Below, piece after piece: positions 55,095 through 64,000 of a stretch of DNA of 64,000 nt (positions within the stretch are counted from its first letter, which is position 1; each line of letters opens with the position of its first letter). Position numbers and translations under genes: made by a program. The stretch is from the NCBI RefSeq assembly GCF_003201285.1, contig NZ_QICS01000015.1, forward strand, positions 1 to 64,000, read 5' to 3'. The notes beneath the pieces were generated by a model. It worked only from the letters and a program-made list of their open reading frames with translations. It searched no databases and had not been told where the DNA came from. Source of the stretch: Lachnotalea glycerini (GTDB lineage Bacteria; Bacillota; Clostridia; Lachnospirales; Lachnospiraceae).

Positions 55095-56684
55095 TTGGCT
55101 GATTTGAATAAAGAAATAGAGAAGAGAAGAACCTTTGCGATTATTTCTCATCCGGATGCAGGAAAGACAACGCTTACGGAGAAGTTTTTGTTGTATGGGG
55201 GAGCAATTAATCTGGCAGGTTCAGTAAAGGGAAAAGCGACTGCAAAGCATGCAGTGTCTGACTGGATGGATATAGAAAAGGAAAGAGGTATTTCAGTTAC
55301 CTCCTCTGTGCTTCAATTTAATTATGACAATTATTGCATTAATATATTGGATACACCGGGGCATCAGGATTTCTCCGAGGATACTTATCGAACACTTATG
55401 GCAGCAGATTCTGCGGTAATGGTAATTGATGCTTCAAAGGGTGTTGAAGCACAGACCAGAAAGTTGTTTAAGGTTTGTGTTATGAGAAATATACCGATTT
55501 TTACCTTTATCAATAAGATGGATCGAGATGCAAGAGATACCTTTGAACTTTTAGATGATATTGAAAAGGAGCTTGGAATTTCAACCTGTCCGATTAACTG
55601 GCCCATTGGTTCGGGGAAGGAATTTAAGGGTGTGTATGACAGAAATACAAAATGCATTACCACGTTTTCAGATACCCAAAGAGGTACAAAAGAAGGCGCA
55701 GCCTTGGAAATATCAATTGATGATAGCAATCTTACTAATTTAATAGGAGAGAGCTTTGTCAATACTTTGAATGATGAAATCGAGCTTTTAGATGGAGCCA
55801 GTGCAGAGTTTGATATTGAATTAGTAAGTCAGGGTAAATTGTCTCCGGTATTTTTTGGTTCTGCATTAACGAATTTTGGTGTAGAGATATTTTTGAAGCA
55901 TTTTCTTAAAATGACCTCTTCTCCATTACCTAGAAAGTCAAATATAGGCGAAATCAGTCCTTTCAGAGAAGATTTTTCTGCTTTTGTTTTTAAAATTCAG
56001 GCAAATATGAACAAGGCACATCGAGATAGAATTGCTTTTATGCGAATTTGCTCTGGAAAATTTGATGCCGGAATGGAAGTTACCCATATTCAGGGTCAAA
56101 ACAAAAAGCTTCGTTTATCGCAGCCACAGCAATTGATGGCTCAGGAACGTAAAATCGTGGAAGAAGCATACGCTGGAGATATTATCGGTGTATTTGATCC
56201 GGGCATATTTTCGATTGGAGATACCTTATGTAGCGGCTCTGAAAAATTTGAATTTGAAGGGATTCCCACCTTTGCTCCGGAGCATTTTGCAAGAGTAAGA
56301 CAGGTTGATACAATGAAGCGCAAACAGTTTGTTAAGGGGATCAATCAGATTGCTCAGGAGGGTGCAATTCAGATATTCCAGGAATACAATACCGGTATGG
56401 AGGAGATTATAGTTGGTGTTGTCGGAGTGTTGCAATTTGAAGTCTTAAAATACCGTTTAGAGAATGAATACAATGTTGAAATCCGTATGGAGAATCTTCC
56501 GTATGAGCATATTAGATGGATAGAGAATAAAGAGGTTGATTTAGATAAACTGGTCGGAACCTCAGATATGAGAAAAATCAAGGATTTAAAGGGCAATCCG
56601 TTGTTATTGTTTGTCAATAGCTGGAGTATAGGTATGACACTTGATCGTAACAAAGGACTTAAATTATCCGAGTTTGGCAGATGA
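55095..56684 (+). CDS. prfC: Peptide chain release factor 3
   Basis: GTPase that recycles release factors 1 and 2. 529 residues from TTG 55095, which equals the usual RF3 length and is preceded by AGGAGG (55082-55087). The upstream frame from 55041 lacks a ribosome site. G1 is SHPDAGKTTLTEKF, G3 is DTPGHQDFSEDTYR and G4 is NKMDRDARD. EF-Tu-like domain 2 and the RF3 C-terminal domain follow. Confidence 0.96.
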   Translation: MADLNKEIEKRRTFAIISHPDAGKTTLTEKFLLYGGAINLAGSVKGKATAKHAVSDWMDIEKERGISVTSSVLQFNYDNYCINILDTPGHQDFSEDTYRTLMAADSAVMVIDASKGVEAQTRKLFKVCVMRNIPIFTFINKMDRDARDTFELLDDIEKELGISTCPINWPIGSGKEFKGVYDRNTKCITTFSDTQRGTKEGAALEISIDDSNLTNLIGESFVNTLNDEIELLDGASAEFDIELVSQGKLSPVFFGSALTNFGVEIFLKHFLKMTSSPLPRKSNIGEISPFREDFSAFVFKIQANMNKAHRDRIAFMRICSGKFDAGMEVTHIQGQNKKLRLSQPQQLMAQERKIVEEAYAGDIIGVFDPGIFSIGDTLCSGSEKFEFEGIPTFAPEHFARVRQVDTMKRKQFVKGINQIAQEGAIQIFQEYNTGMEEIIVGVVGVLQFEVLKYRLENEYNVEIRMENLPYEHIRWIENKEVDLDKLVGTSDMRKIKDLKGNPLLLFVNSWSIGMTLDRNKGLKLSEFGR

Positions 56685-56778
56685 TTGATTCGTAGAAATT
56701 GCAATTTAAATACGGGTTTTATAGATAGTACTCAAATCATATGTTTACAGAATGGAATTTATGTGATACATTATAAAA

Positions 56779-56868
56779 AGACAGGGAGCTTGTGGTGCAG
56801 GCTGAGAGGAAGTAATCAAACTTCGACCTATATAACCTGATTTGGATAATGCCAACGTAGGGAAACAA
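56779..56868 (+). promoter_or_regulatory. TPP riboswitch (THI element)
   Basis: The conserved blocks are all here: CAGGGAGC, GGCTGAGAGGA, ACCTGATTTGGATAATGCCA and ACGTAGGGAA. TPP binding is expected to favour the terminator that follows, so thiC is read only when thiamine is low. A weak promoter TTTACA (56744-56749) and TACATT (56767-56772) lies upstream. Confidence 0.97.
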
Positions 56869-56879
56869 GAGATGAATTC

Positions 56880-56917
56880 GAGCTCATACACTATGTAGGT
56901 AGGTATGAGCTCTTTTT
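56880..56917 (+). terminator. Riboswitch-controlled terminator of thiC
   Basis: Arms GAGCTCATAC (56880-56889) and GTATGAGCTC (56903-56912) are followed by TTTTT. From here to the thiC start at 57091 nothing else was seen. Confidence 0.9.
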
Positions 56918-57090
56918 ATATATAGAAAAGACCACACGATTAAAGTAAGATAGTAGGAGAATTCTATATTAAAAAGAGCATTAGACTTACGCCGATGATT
57001 CGCAGATTTCTATTGTTATAATATCTTTTGGCTGGCAGTATTCGGGTTATAAGGCAATAAAATAAACACTGTCAACAGGAGGATTAAGAA

Positions 57091-58395
57091 ATGAGAAATT
57101 ATGCAACACAGATGGAAGCGGCCAGAATAGGGATTGTTACCCAAGAATTAAAAACAGTGGCTTCCAAAGAAAGAATGACCATAGAGGAATTATTGCCTCT
57201 TGTAAAAGAGGGTAAGGTAGTAATATGTGCCAATAAAAATCATAAGTGTTTAGATCCGGAAGGGATCGGAAGTATGCTTAAAACCAAAATTAATGTAAAT
57301 CTTGGGGTGTCACGTGACTGTAAGGATATTGAGCTAGAGTTGCAAAAGGTCATGTCTGCTGTACATATGGGCGCCCATTCTATCATGGACTTATCATCAC
57401 ATGGAAATACGATTCCTTTTCGTAGGAAATTAACATCAGAATGCCCCGCTATGATAGGAACTGTTCCGGTTTATGATTCAGTCATTCATTACCAAAGAGA
57501 TTTAGCGAATTTAACGGCAAAGGATTTTATTGATGTGGTAAGGCTGCATGCTGAGGATGGTGTGGATTTTGTAACATTACATTGTGGAATTACGAGAAAA
57601 ACGATTGAACAGATTAGAAAACATAAAAGAAAAATGAATATTGTATCCAGAGGAGGATCTTTAGTATTTGCATGGATGTGTATGACTGGTAATGAAAATC
57701 CGTTTTATGAATACTATGATGAAATATTGGAAATCTGTCGTGAATATGATGTAACCATATCGCTTGGAGATGCCTGTCGGCCTGGGTGTATTGCAGATGC
57801 CTCAGACGTATGCCAGATAGAGGAGCTGGTTCGACTGGGTGAGCTGACAAAGAGAGCATGGGAAAGAGATGTTCAGGTAATCGTGGAAGGTCCAGGTCAT
57901 ATGCCAATGGATCAGATTGAAGCCAATATGAAAATGCAACAGACAATTTGCATGGGAGCACCTTTTTATGTATTAGGACCATTGGTTACAGATATAGCTC
58001 CAGGGTATGATCATATTACCTCAGCTATCGGAGGAGCTATAGCAGCAGCCTCGGGAGCAGCATTTCTTTGCTATGTGACCCCGGCAGAGCATTTGGCACT
58101 TCCTAATGTAGAAGATGTGAAACAGGGAATCATTGCTTCAAAGATAGCCGCTCATGCTGCCGATATAGCAAAAGGAATTCGTGGTGCAAAGGAAATGGAT
58201 GATAAAATGGCAGATGCAAGAAGAGAGCTTGATTGGGAAGCACAATGGGAATGCGCTATTGATCCTGAGAATGCGAAAAGAATTCGAAACGAGCGCAAGC
58301 CAGAACATGAGGATACCTGTTCAATGTGTGGCAAGTTTTGTGCAGTAAGAAGTATGAATAAGGCATTGGCAGGAGAATATATTGATATTTTGTAG
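57091..58395 (+). CDS. thiC: Phosphomethylpyrimidine synthase
   Basis: Radical SAM enzyme that turns aminoimidazole ribotide into the HMP-phosphate part of thiamine. The 434 residues are the short form usual in Clostridia. The cluster motif [11 protein letters not shown] is at the C terminus. GGSLVFAWM and the metal and substrate residues in [12 protein letters not shown] are present. A CAGGAGG ribosome site lies upstream. No other thi gene is adjacent. Confidence 0.97.
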   Translation: MRNYATQMEAARIGIVTQELKTVASKERMTIEELLPLVKEGKVVICANKNHKCLDPEGIGSMLKTKINVNLGVSRDCKDIELELQKVMSAVHMGAHSIMDLSSHGNTIPFRRKLTSECPAMIGTVPVYDSVIHYQRDLANLTAKDFIDVVRLHAEDGVDFVTLHCGITRKTIEQIRKHKRKMNIVSRGGSLVFAWMCMTGNENPFYEYYDEILEICREYDVTISLGDACRPGCIADASDVCQIEELVRLGELTKRAWERDVQVIVEGPGHMPMDQIEANMKMQQTICMGAPFYVLGPLVTDIAPGYDHITSAIGGAIAAASGAAFLCYVTPAEHLALPNVEDVKQGIIASKIAAHAADIAKGIRGAKEMDDKMADARRELDWEAQWECAIDPENAKRIRNERKPEHEDTCSMCGKFCAVRSMNKALAGEYIDIL

Positions 58396-58480
58396 GATAT
58401 TTCATGATAGCTAATCATATTAAGTGTGGTATAATGATTAGGATAGATGTAAAGTTGGAGAAACCGAATAAATAATACAC

Positions 58481-58520
58481 AAAGCTGTTGTAAATAAATT
58501 ATTTTCAGCAGCTTTATTAT
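58481..58520 (+). terminator. Terminator after thiC
   Basis: Arms AAAGCTGTTG (58481-58490) and CAGCAGCTTT (58506-58515) are followed by ATTAT. The T run is weak. Confidence 0.6.
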
Positions 58521-58606
58521 AGTAAAAATATAGATTGTGTTTTATTTGGTTAAACTTTATAATATAATTTATGATGTAAGATAGTTTTTTTAAGAAGGAG
58601 AGAATT

Positions 58607-60199
58607 ATGAAAAAGGGTATTAGTAAGTTATTCATGCTATTTGTAATATTATTGTTGGGATTTTTATATTATTATATTACGATTCCCGCTATCAATATTC
58701 ATTCTAGTGGCTTTTGGTTTTTTCTAATCATTGCCATTGTTTTTATTTTTGCTATACTAACCGCCGTTCGTGTGAAATCATTTGAAGAGGCTAGGCATTC
58801 TAATATTGTTAAAATCGGTATCACTGTTATTGCAGTAACAGTAATCATATTTATTGTAGGAAGTATTCTATCTTCACCGATTGTAAATGCCAAGAAGTAT
58901 CAAAAGCTTTTAACAGTTGAGGATAGAGAATTTTCGGATGATATTCAGGAAGTATCATTTAATCAAATTCCAATACTAGATAAGGATTCGGCTGAGCTTT
59001 TAGGTAATCGTAAAATGGGTAGTATGGTAGATATGGTATCTCAGTTTGAGGTAAGCAGTTTATATACACAGATTAACTATCAGGGTGTACCAACGAGAGT
59101 GACTCCGCTTGCATATGCAAGTCCGATTAAATGGCTTACCAATCAAAAGGAAGGAATTCCGGCTTATATCACAATCAACATGACAGATCAAAATGTGGAA
59201 TTAGTGAAGTTGGATCAAGGAATCAAATATTCAGAGAGCGAGTACTTCAATCGAAATATTTACAGACATTTAAGATTCCAGTATCCGACCTATATCTTTG
59301 ATAGTTTCAATTTTGAAATTGATGATAGTGGAGTACCTTACTGGGTTTGTCCAGTCAAAGAATATACGATTGGATTGTTCGGAGGTGAAACCATAGGAAG
59401 AGCCGTATTGTGTAATGCCATTACAGGTGAAACCGCAGACTATGATATTACAGAAGTTCCAAGCTGGGTAGACAGAGTATATTCCGCCGAGTTATTAATT
59501 GATCAGTATGATTATTACGGTAGTCTCAAACATGGATATTTTAATACCTTATTAAGTCAGAAAGATTGCTTAAAAACCACAGATGGATATAATTATATTG
59601 CTATGGAGGATGATGTATGGGTATATACAGGAATTACCTCAGTAAGCGGTGACCAATCCAATGTAGGTTTTGTTCTAATGAACCAGAGAACACATGAGAC
59701 AAGATTTTATCATATCGAAGGAGCAGAAGAATATTCTGCAATGTCCTCCGCAGAGGGTCAGGTTCAGAACTTAAATTATCATGCCACCTTTCCATTGCTA
59801 TTAAATATTGGAAATGAACCAACGTATTTTCTTGCATTAAAGGATGATGCAGGGCTTGTGAAAAAATATGCTATGGTGAATATCCGCAGATACCAGATTG
59901 TTGCAATTGGTGATAGTGTGATTGAATGTGAGAGACAGTATATTTCACTGCTAAGTTCAAATGGTGTGACAAAGGCAGCTAGTGCGAGTCTGCAAAAGAT
60001 TACAGGAACGATAACTAAAATTGCGCAGGCTGTGGTGGATGGGAATACACATTATTATATTATGTTGGATGGATCAAACGCAATATTTGATGTAGCTGTT
60101 ACGGATTATATTAGTATTGTTAAATTTAACCAAGGAGATCAGATTACCTTTGAATATTCTGAAGGTAGTGATGTAAATACGGTATATTCATTGCAATAA
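58607..60199 (+). CDS. Membrane-anchored protein of unknown function
   Basis: 530 residues. Three hydrophobic helices are at residues 7-27, 35-55 and 68-90, then a 430-residue domain likely outside the membrane. No enzyme motif is recognised. The last 70 residues (ITGTITKIAQAVVDGNTHYY) look like a small beta domain. I know no family name for it. It sits alone between thiC and an FAH-family gene. AAGGAG precedes the start. Confidence 0.75.
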   Translation: MKKGISKLFMLFVILLLGFLYYYITIPAINIHSSGFWFFLIIAIVFIFAILTAVRVKSFEEARHSNIVKIGITVIAVTVIIFIVGSILSSPIVNAKKYQKLLTVEDREFSDDIQEVSFNQIPILDKDSAELLGNRKMGSMVDMVSQFEVSSLYTQINYQGVPTRVTPLAYASPIKWLTNQKEGIPAYITINMTDQNVELVKLDQGIKYSESEYFNRNIYRHLRFQYPTYIFDSFNFEIDDSGVPYWVCPVKEYTIGLFGGETIGRAVLCNAITGETADYDITEVPSWVDRVYSAELLIDQYDYYGSLKHGYFNTLLSQKDCLKTTDGYNYIAMEDDVWVYTGITSVSGDQSNVGFVLMNQRTHETRFYHIEGAEEYSAMSSAEGQVQNLNYHATFPLLLNIGNEPTYFLALKDDAGLVKKYAMVNIRRYQIVAIGDSVIECERQYISLLSSNGVTKAASASLQKITGTITKIAQAVVDGNTHYYIMLDGSNAIFDVAVTDYISIVKFNQGDQITFEYSEGSDVNTVYSLQ

Positions 60200-60287
60200 A
60201 TTGACAGCTAAGCAAACAACTTGAGATGTATGTGAGTCTGTTTACAAGACTTGTTAGTACGCTATGAAGCGTGCGAATGGAGGAAAT

Positions 60288-61178
60288 ATGAAATTAATCA
60301 CTTATCGATTAAAAGAAAATGGGAATGAAATCATTGGTATATTAAGTAAAGATGAACAAAAGATTTATCCAATCAGTCAATTTGATATTAACTATTCATC
60401 TATGAATCAATTGATTGAAAATATATCAAGAGCAGAATTGGAATTATTAAAAAGCAAGGATCAAAAAGAGCATGATCAGCTTGTCTTTCGTGACAATACC
60501 ATAAATACGGCTCCGATTCCCTATCCTAAACAGGATATTATCTGTCTTGGAATTAATTATCTGGCTCATGCCGAGGAATCAGCCAGATTTAAACAAGAAG
60601 CTTTTGGAGGGGAAAGACCATATGCAGTTTATTTTTCAAAAAGAGTCAATGAGGCTGTTGCAGATTGTGGAACCATTCCAAGCTACGAAGGACTGGTGGA
60701 TAGTCTTGATTATGAGGCAGAATTTGCACTTATTATCGGTAAGGATGCTAGAAATGTGTCTGAGGAGGATGCCTTTGACTATATTTTTGGCTATACCATA
60801 ATCAATGATGTAAGTGCGCGAAATTTGCAGACTGCGCATAAGCAATGGTATTTTGGAAAGAGCCTGGATGGCTTTACTCCTATGGGACCTATTATTGTGA
60901 CAAGAGATGAATTTGAAAATCCACCTCATTTGAATATTAAAAGTTATGTGAATGGGGAGCTTAGACAGGATAGCAATACAGAATTGTTGATTTTTGGAAT
61001 TGCTCATGTAATTAGCGAATTATCAAAGGGTATGACGTTAAAGGCGGGTACTATAATCTCTATGGGAACGCCGGCTGGAGTGGGAATGGGTTTTACGCCT
61101 CCGCGTTTTCTTAAAAAAGGTGATGTGATAGAATGTGAAATTGAGGGTATTGGAAAGCTTACCAATACAGTAGAATAG
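60288..61178 (+). CDS. Fumarylacetoacetate hydrolase-family protein
   Basis: 296 residues. The C-terminal FAH domain has the acidic metal ligands in DYEAEFALIIGKDARNV, and GYTIINDVSARNLQ and GKSLDGFTPMGP. The family includes acylpyruvases, oxaloacetate decarboxylases and fumarylacetoacetate hydrolases. The substrate here is unknown. ATG 60288 follows GGAGG. Confidence 0.88.
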   Translation: MKLITYRLKENGNEIIGILSKDEQKIYPISQFDINYSSMNQLIENISRAELELLKSKDQKEHDQLVFRDNTINTAPIPYPKQDIICLGINYLAHAEESARFKQEAFGGERPYAVYFSKRVNEAVADCGTIPSYEGLVDSLDYEAEFALIIGKDARNVSEEDAFDYIFGYTIINDVSARNLQTAHKQWYFGKSLDGFTPMGPIIVTRDEFENPPHLNIKSYVNGELRQDSNTELLIFGIAHVISELSKGMTLKAGTIISMGTPAGVGMGFTPPRFLKKGDVIECEIEGIGKLTNTVE

Positions 61179-61218
61179 GGTAAAAACTACTTACAGCTTA
61201 TGTAATCCTTAATAAAAC

Positions 61219-61261
61219 AACAGCTTCAAAATGCGAAATATGGCATTTTGAAGCTGTTTTA
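61219..61261 (+). terminator. Terminator after the FAH-family gene
   Basis: Perfect 16-base arms AACAGCTTCAAAATGC (61219-61234) and GCATTTTGAAGCTGTT (61243-61258) are followed by TTATTT. Repeat copy C begins right after. Confidence 0.88.
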
Positions 61262-61424
61262 TTTCATAGGAAAGACCTTGATATGGTAACGTAAAAAAGT
61301 TTGATTCCTATGAAATAAAAACACAATGCGCACGAATGCAAGTGGAAAATGTCATTGCGTGAAAGCATTCGGCGCGTCAAAGCGGTCAAGTCCCTCGTGA
61401 GGGATTAGGGAGTTGACCGCTTTG
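61262..61424 (+). repeat. Dispersed structured intergenic repeat, copy C (most complete)
   Basis: Three hairpins in a row. The first has TTTCATAGGAA (61262-61272) and TTCCTATGAAA (61305-61315). The second has GAATGC and GCATTC (61334-61339 and 61365-61370). The third has AAAGCGGTCAA (61379-61389) and TTGACCGCTTT (61413-61423) with TCCCTC/GAGGGA inside. It lies between the FAH gene and the convergent potD gene. The third hairpin is T-poor, so it is not a standard terminator. Confidence 0.85.
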
Positions 61425-61469
61425 TTCCGATATAATAGAAATTCGCTATAATAGGCAACTTCTTCTTTA

Positions 61470-62531
61470 TTAATTAGATTTTACCTCATTCCATAGTGTT
61501 GAATAAAGCTCATCATTGTCGGCACCCAAATATTTAAAAGTTTCACAATTCTTTAAGGTATCGGCATCAGGGAAAAGTGCAATACTGTTTTTTAACGCAT
61601 CATCCTCGATTAATTCTCTTGCAGCTTTGTTTGGCGTTGAGTAGGTAATGTATTCAAAGTTTTTCAAAGCGATGTCAGCGCGGCATAAGAAATTAATAAA
61701 AGCTTCTGCGTTTTCTTTATGCTCTGCATTCTTAGGAATTACCCAGGAATCAATCCATACATTAGTGCCTTCCTTAGGAACGACATAGACCAAATCTGAA
61801 TTTTCTTTTTGTGTGTAGTTGGCTTCACCGGAGTAAATAACACCTAAAGCGGCTTCATTACCAATCATTTTGTCTCGAACCTGATCAATTACATAGGCTT
61901 GAACCAAAGGTTTTTGCTGAATTAAAAGATCTTTTGCTTCATTTAATTCCAATTCATCAGTGGAATTAAGTGAATAGCCCAAGGATTTTAATGCAACTGC
62001 AAAAGCATCACGTACACTGTCTTGCATTAAAATATTGTCCTTATATTTCTCATCCCAAAGTACTGACCAACTGTCAATTGGTTCATCCACCATTGTTTTA
62101 TTGTAGAGAATGCCAACTGTTCCCCAACAATATGGGACACTGTATTTATTCTCAGGATCAAATTGCTTAGATTGTTCTAAATAGGTTTCATCAATATTAG
62201 CAATATTAGGTATATTATCATAATTAAGCTCTGCTAACAAATCTTCCTGAATCATATGTTCGATCATGTAATCGGAAGGGCATACGACATCATAGGATAC
62301 GCCACCCGATGCAACCTTTGGATACATAATTTCATTTGTTTCAAATTCATCGTAAACGACTTCTATTCCAGTTTCTTCTGTAAACATATCAATAACCTCA
62401 GGGTCAATGTATTCTCCCCAGTTATATACATATACTTTTTCTGCATCAGATACAGAATTCTTGCCTGCACAGCCTGCTAATGAACTTACGATAATCGCTG
62501 TAGCAGTGAATAAAACAATTAATTTTTTCAT
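61470..62531 (-). CDS. potD: Spermidine/putrescine ABC transporter binding lipoprotein
   Basis: 353 residues. The lipobox is LAGC with Cys 21. VYVYNWGEYIDPEVIDMFTE opens the PotD/PotF fold. It catches polyamines outside the cell for the PotBC channel. It is last in a minus-strand operon after potC. The ATPase potA is not in the window and is likely beyond the right edge. Confidence 0.93.
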   Translation of the reverse strand: MKKLIVLFTATAIIVSSLAGCAGKNSVSDAEKVYVYNWGEYIDPEVIDMFTEETGIEVVYDEFETNEIMYPKVASGGVSYDVVCPSDYMIEHMIQEDLLAELNYDNIPNIANIDETYLEQSKQFDPENKYSVPYCWGTVGILYNKTMVDEPIDSWSVLWDEKYKDNILMQDSVRDAFAVALKSLGYSLNSTDELELNEAKDLLIQQKPLVQAYVIDQVRDKMIGNEAALGVIYSGEANYTQKENSDLVYVVPKEGTNVWIDSWVIPKNAEHKENAEAFINFLCRADIALKNFEYITYSTPNKAARELIEDDALKNSIALFPDADTLKNCETFKYLGADNDELYSTLWNEVKSN

Positions 62532-62548
62532 TGCACAATCCTCCTCAA

Positions 62549-63325
62549 TTAATTTTCCTTTCGCTGTTTTGGAGCTTTATTAACAGCAATTAATAAAATT
62601 AGCACAGATACAAAGAGAAGAGTAGAAAGAGCATACATTTCAGGTTTAATGCCTTTTCTAACCTCTGCATAGATTTTGGTTGATAAGGTATCTATGCCTG
62701 AACCCTTTGTAAAGTGAGTAATAATAAAGTCATCTAATGACATTGTAAATGACAACAAAAAGCCTGATAAGATTCCCGGAAGGATATCTGGAATGATCAC
62801 CTTGAAAAAAGCATATATAGGTGATGCTCCAAGATCCAGCGCAGCATCGTATATATTTGAATCGATTTGTCGAAGCTTTGGCATAACACTTAAAATAACA
62901 TAAGGAATATTAAAGGTTATGTGAGCCAAAAGAATCGTTGCAAATCCAAATTTTACTCCAAAGGCAATAAAAAGCAGCATCAAGGATATTCCTGTTACAA
63001 TATCAGCATTTAACATAGGTATGTTTGTAATACTCATAAAAATGGTTTTAAAATGTCTGCTCATTGAAGCGATTCCAATGGAAGCTGCAGTTCCAACAAA
63101 CGTAGCAATCAAAGCCGAAATCAATGCAATTGTTATCGTGTTATAGAGTGCATCCATGATAGCTTCATTTTGAAAAAGCGAAGAGTACCATTTTAAGGTA
63201 AAGCCTCCCCATTTTGCACGGGTCTTTGAAGCGTTGAAAGAGAGTACAATTAAAGTTACAATGGGAGCATATAATAATATAAAAATCATGGCAAGATAAA
63301 ATTTGCAAAAAAATTTTTTCATCAT
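62549..63325 (-). CDS. potC: Spermidine/putrescine ABC transporter permease
   Basis: 258 residues with six predicted helices. The EAA loop is DAALDLGASPIYAFFKVIIP near residue 155. ILSGFLLSFTMSLDDFIITHF is a strong PotC signature. The start overlaps the potB stop by four bases. Confidence 0.93.
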   Translation of the reverse strand: MMKKFFCKFYLAMIFILLYAPIVTLIVLSFNASKTRAKWGGFTLKWYSSLFQNEAIMDALYNTITIALISALIATFVGTAASIGIASMSRHFKTIFMSITNIPMLNADIVTGISLMLLFIAFGVKFGFATILLAHITFNIPYVILSVMPKLRQIDSNIYDAALDLGASPIYAFFKVIIPDILPGILSGFLLSFTMSLDDFIITHFTKGSGIDTLSTKIYAEVRKGIKPEMYALSTLLFVSVLILLIAVNKAPKQRKEN

Positions 63326-64000
63326 ATTAGACCCTCCCCATCCTTATCATATTTAGACAAAATTGCCATACTTACAAGAATAAATATCATTAAAACTAAA
63401 GATAGTCCAGAACCTACATTCCAATTATTCGCCTGAGTAAATTTTTGTTCAATTACGTTTCCAATTAACAATATTTTGCTTCCTCCCAATAAGTCAGAAA
63501 TGACAAAGGTAGTCAGGGATGGAACAAATACCATAGTAATTCCACTTATGACACCTGGCCAGCTTAAGGGAAGAATTACTTTACAAAAGGTCTGAAGACC
63601 GTTTGCCCCTAAATCTCTTGCGGCATTGATTACATTAGGATCAATTTTAATCAGAATGTTATAAATTGGAAGTACCATAAATGGAAGAAAATTGTATACC
63701 ATTCCAAGCACAATCGCATAAGGTGTGTTAATTATATTCAAGGAAGGTAAATGAAAAAAAGCAAGGGCATTGTTGATGACACCCGTTTTCTCTAGAAGAG
63801 TCTGCCATGCAAGCGTTCTAAGTAAAAAATTCATCCACATTGGTAAAATAAATATTAAAACCACAAAGCTGTTTTGGTTTACGTTTAGGTTGTTTAATAT
63901 CATAGCCAATGGATAGGCTAGTAATAAGCATATCAACGTACTAATGAGGGACAGTAAAAGAGAAAGCAACAATGCTTTGACATTAATACTCGTTGATATC
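63322..64000 (-). CDS. potB: Spermidine/putrescine ABC transporter permease, 5' end outside the window
   Basis: At least 226 residues in frame to the right edge. The frame stays open past the in-frame TTG at 63972, so the start lies beyond 64000. PotB is usually about 270-290 residues, so some 50 are missing. The EAA loop is NAARDLGANGLQTFCKVILP. Five or so helices are visible. Confidence 0.9.
   Translation of the reverse strand, partial: ISTSINVKALLLSLLLSLISTLICLLLAYPLAMILNNLNVNQNSFVVLIFILPMWMNFLLRTLAWQTLLEKTGVINNALAFFHLPSLNIINTPYAIVLGMVYNFLPFMVLPIYNILIKIDPNVINAARDLGANGLQTFCKVILPLSWPGVISGITMVFVPSLTTFVISDLLGGSKILLIGNVIEQKFTQANNWNVGSGLSLVLMIFILVSMAILSKYDKDGEGLI

Overview
The window is a low-GC, AT-rich stretch of a Gram-positive anaerobe. 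An Rnf complex (rnfCDGEAB), [FeFe]-hydrogenase maturation genes (hydE, hydG, hydF), a clostridial cmk-ispH-rpsA block, an 811-residue cellobiose phosphorylase and a flagellar-type chemotaxis receptor together point to Clostridia, most likely a plant-fibre-using Lachnospiraceae. That family placement is an inference. No rRNA, tRNA, CRISPR array, transposase or prophage gene was seen.

Layout. 1-6.7 kb: a T-box leader and serS, an RpiR regulator overlapping a BaiN-type flavoprotein, then cmk, ispH and an S1-domain protein. 6.8-8.8 kb: a solitary cheR facing a YprB-like nuclease across a shared terminator. 9-14 kb: the Rnf operon, a ferredoxin:NAD oxidoreductase coupled to ion pumping. 14-16.7 kb: an AraC regulator and rhaA. 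17-19.2 kb: two CobW-type GTPases, one with a His/Cys repeat and one joined to a YcgQ-like domain. 19.4-22.4 kb: nadABC for de novo NAD. 22.5-26.8 kb: a lytic transglycosylase and small accessory enzymes (tautomerase, nucleotidyltransferase, glycosyltransferase, acetyltransferase). 27-30.7 kb: a chemoreceptor with a cytoplasmic cysteine module, a TetR regulator and a Nudix hydrolase. 30.8-38.4 kb: a cellobiose or cello-oligosaccharide module in which cellobiose phosphorylase is divergent from lacI, a binding protein and two permeases, with the same 14-base operator at both promoters. 38.4-43.6 kb: a TetR-controlled MacAB-like exporter. 43.7-50.6 kb: a SsuA/NMT1-type ABC transporter continuous with a TM1266-like regulator and hydE, hydG, hydF. 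50.8-53.3 kb: an MFS transporter and deoB. 53.3-54.9 kb: a scarred region with a duplicated terminator, a small membrane protein, a rubrerythrin remnant and a ricin-like protein without an export signal. 55-58.4 kb: prfC, then a TPP riboswitch and thiC. 58.6-61.2 kb: an unrecognised membrane-anchored protein and a fumarylacetoacetate-hydrolase-family enzyme. 61.5-64 kb: polyamine transport genes potD, potC and a partial potB on the minus strand.

Best candidates for something new are: a three-copy structured intergenic repeat that always sits just after a terminator; the transporter, with a structured leader, joined to the hydrogenase maturation genes; the CobW-YcgQ-like fusion; and the cysteine-rich tail on RnfE. 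Nothing seen amounts to a proven new system. These are leads that need comparative searches.
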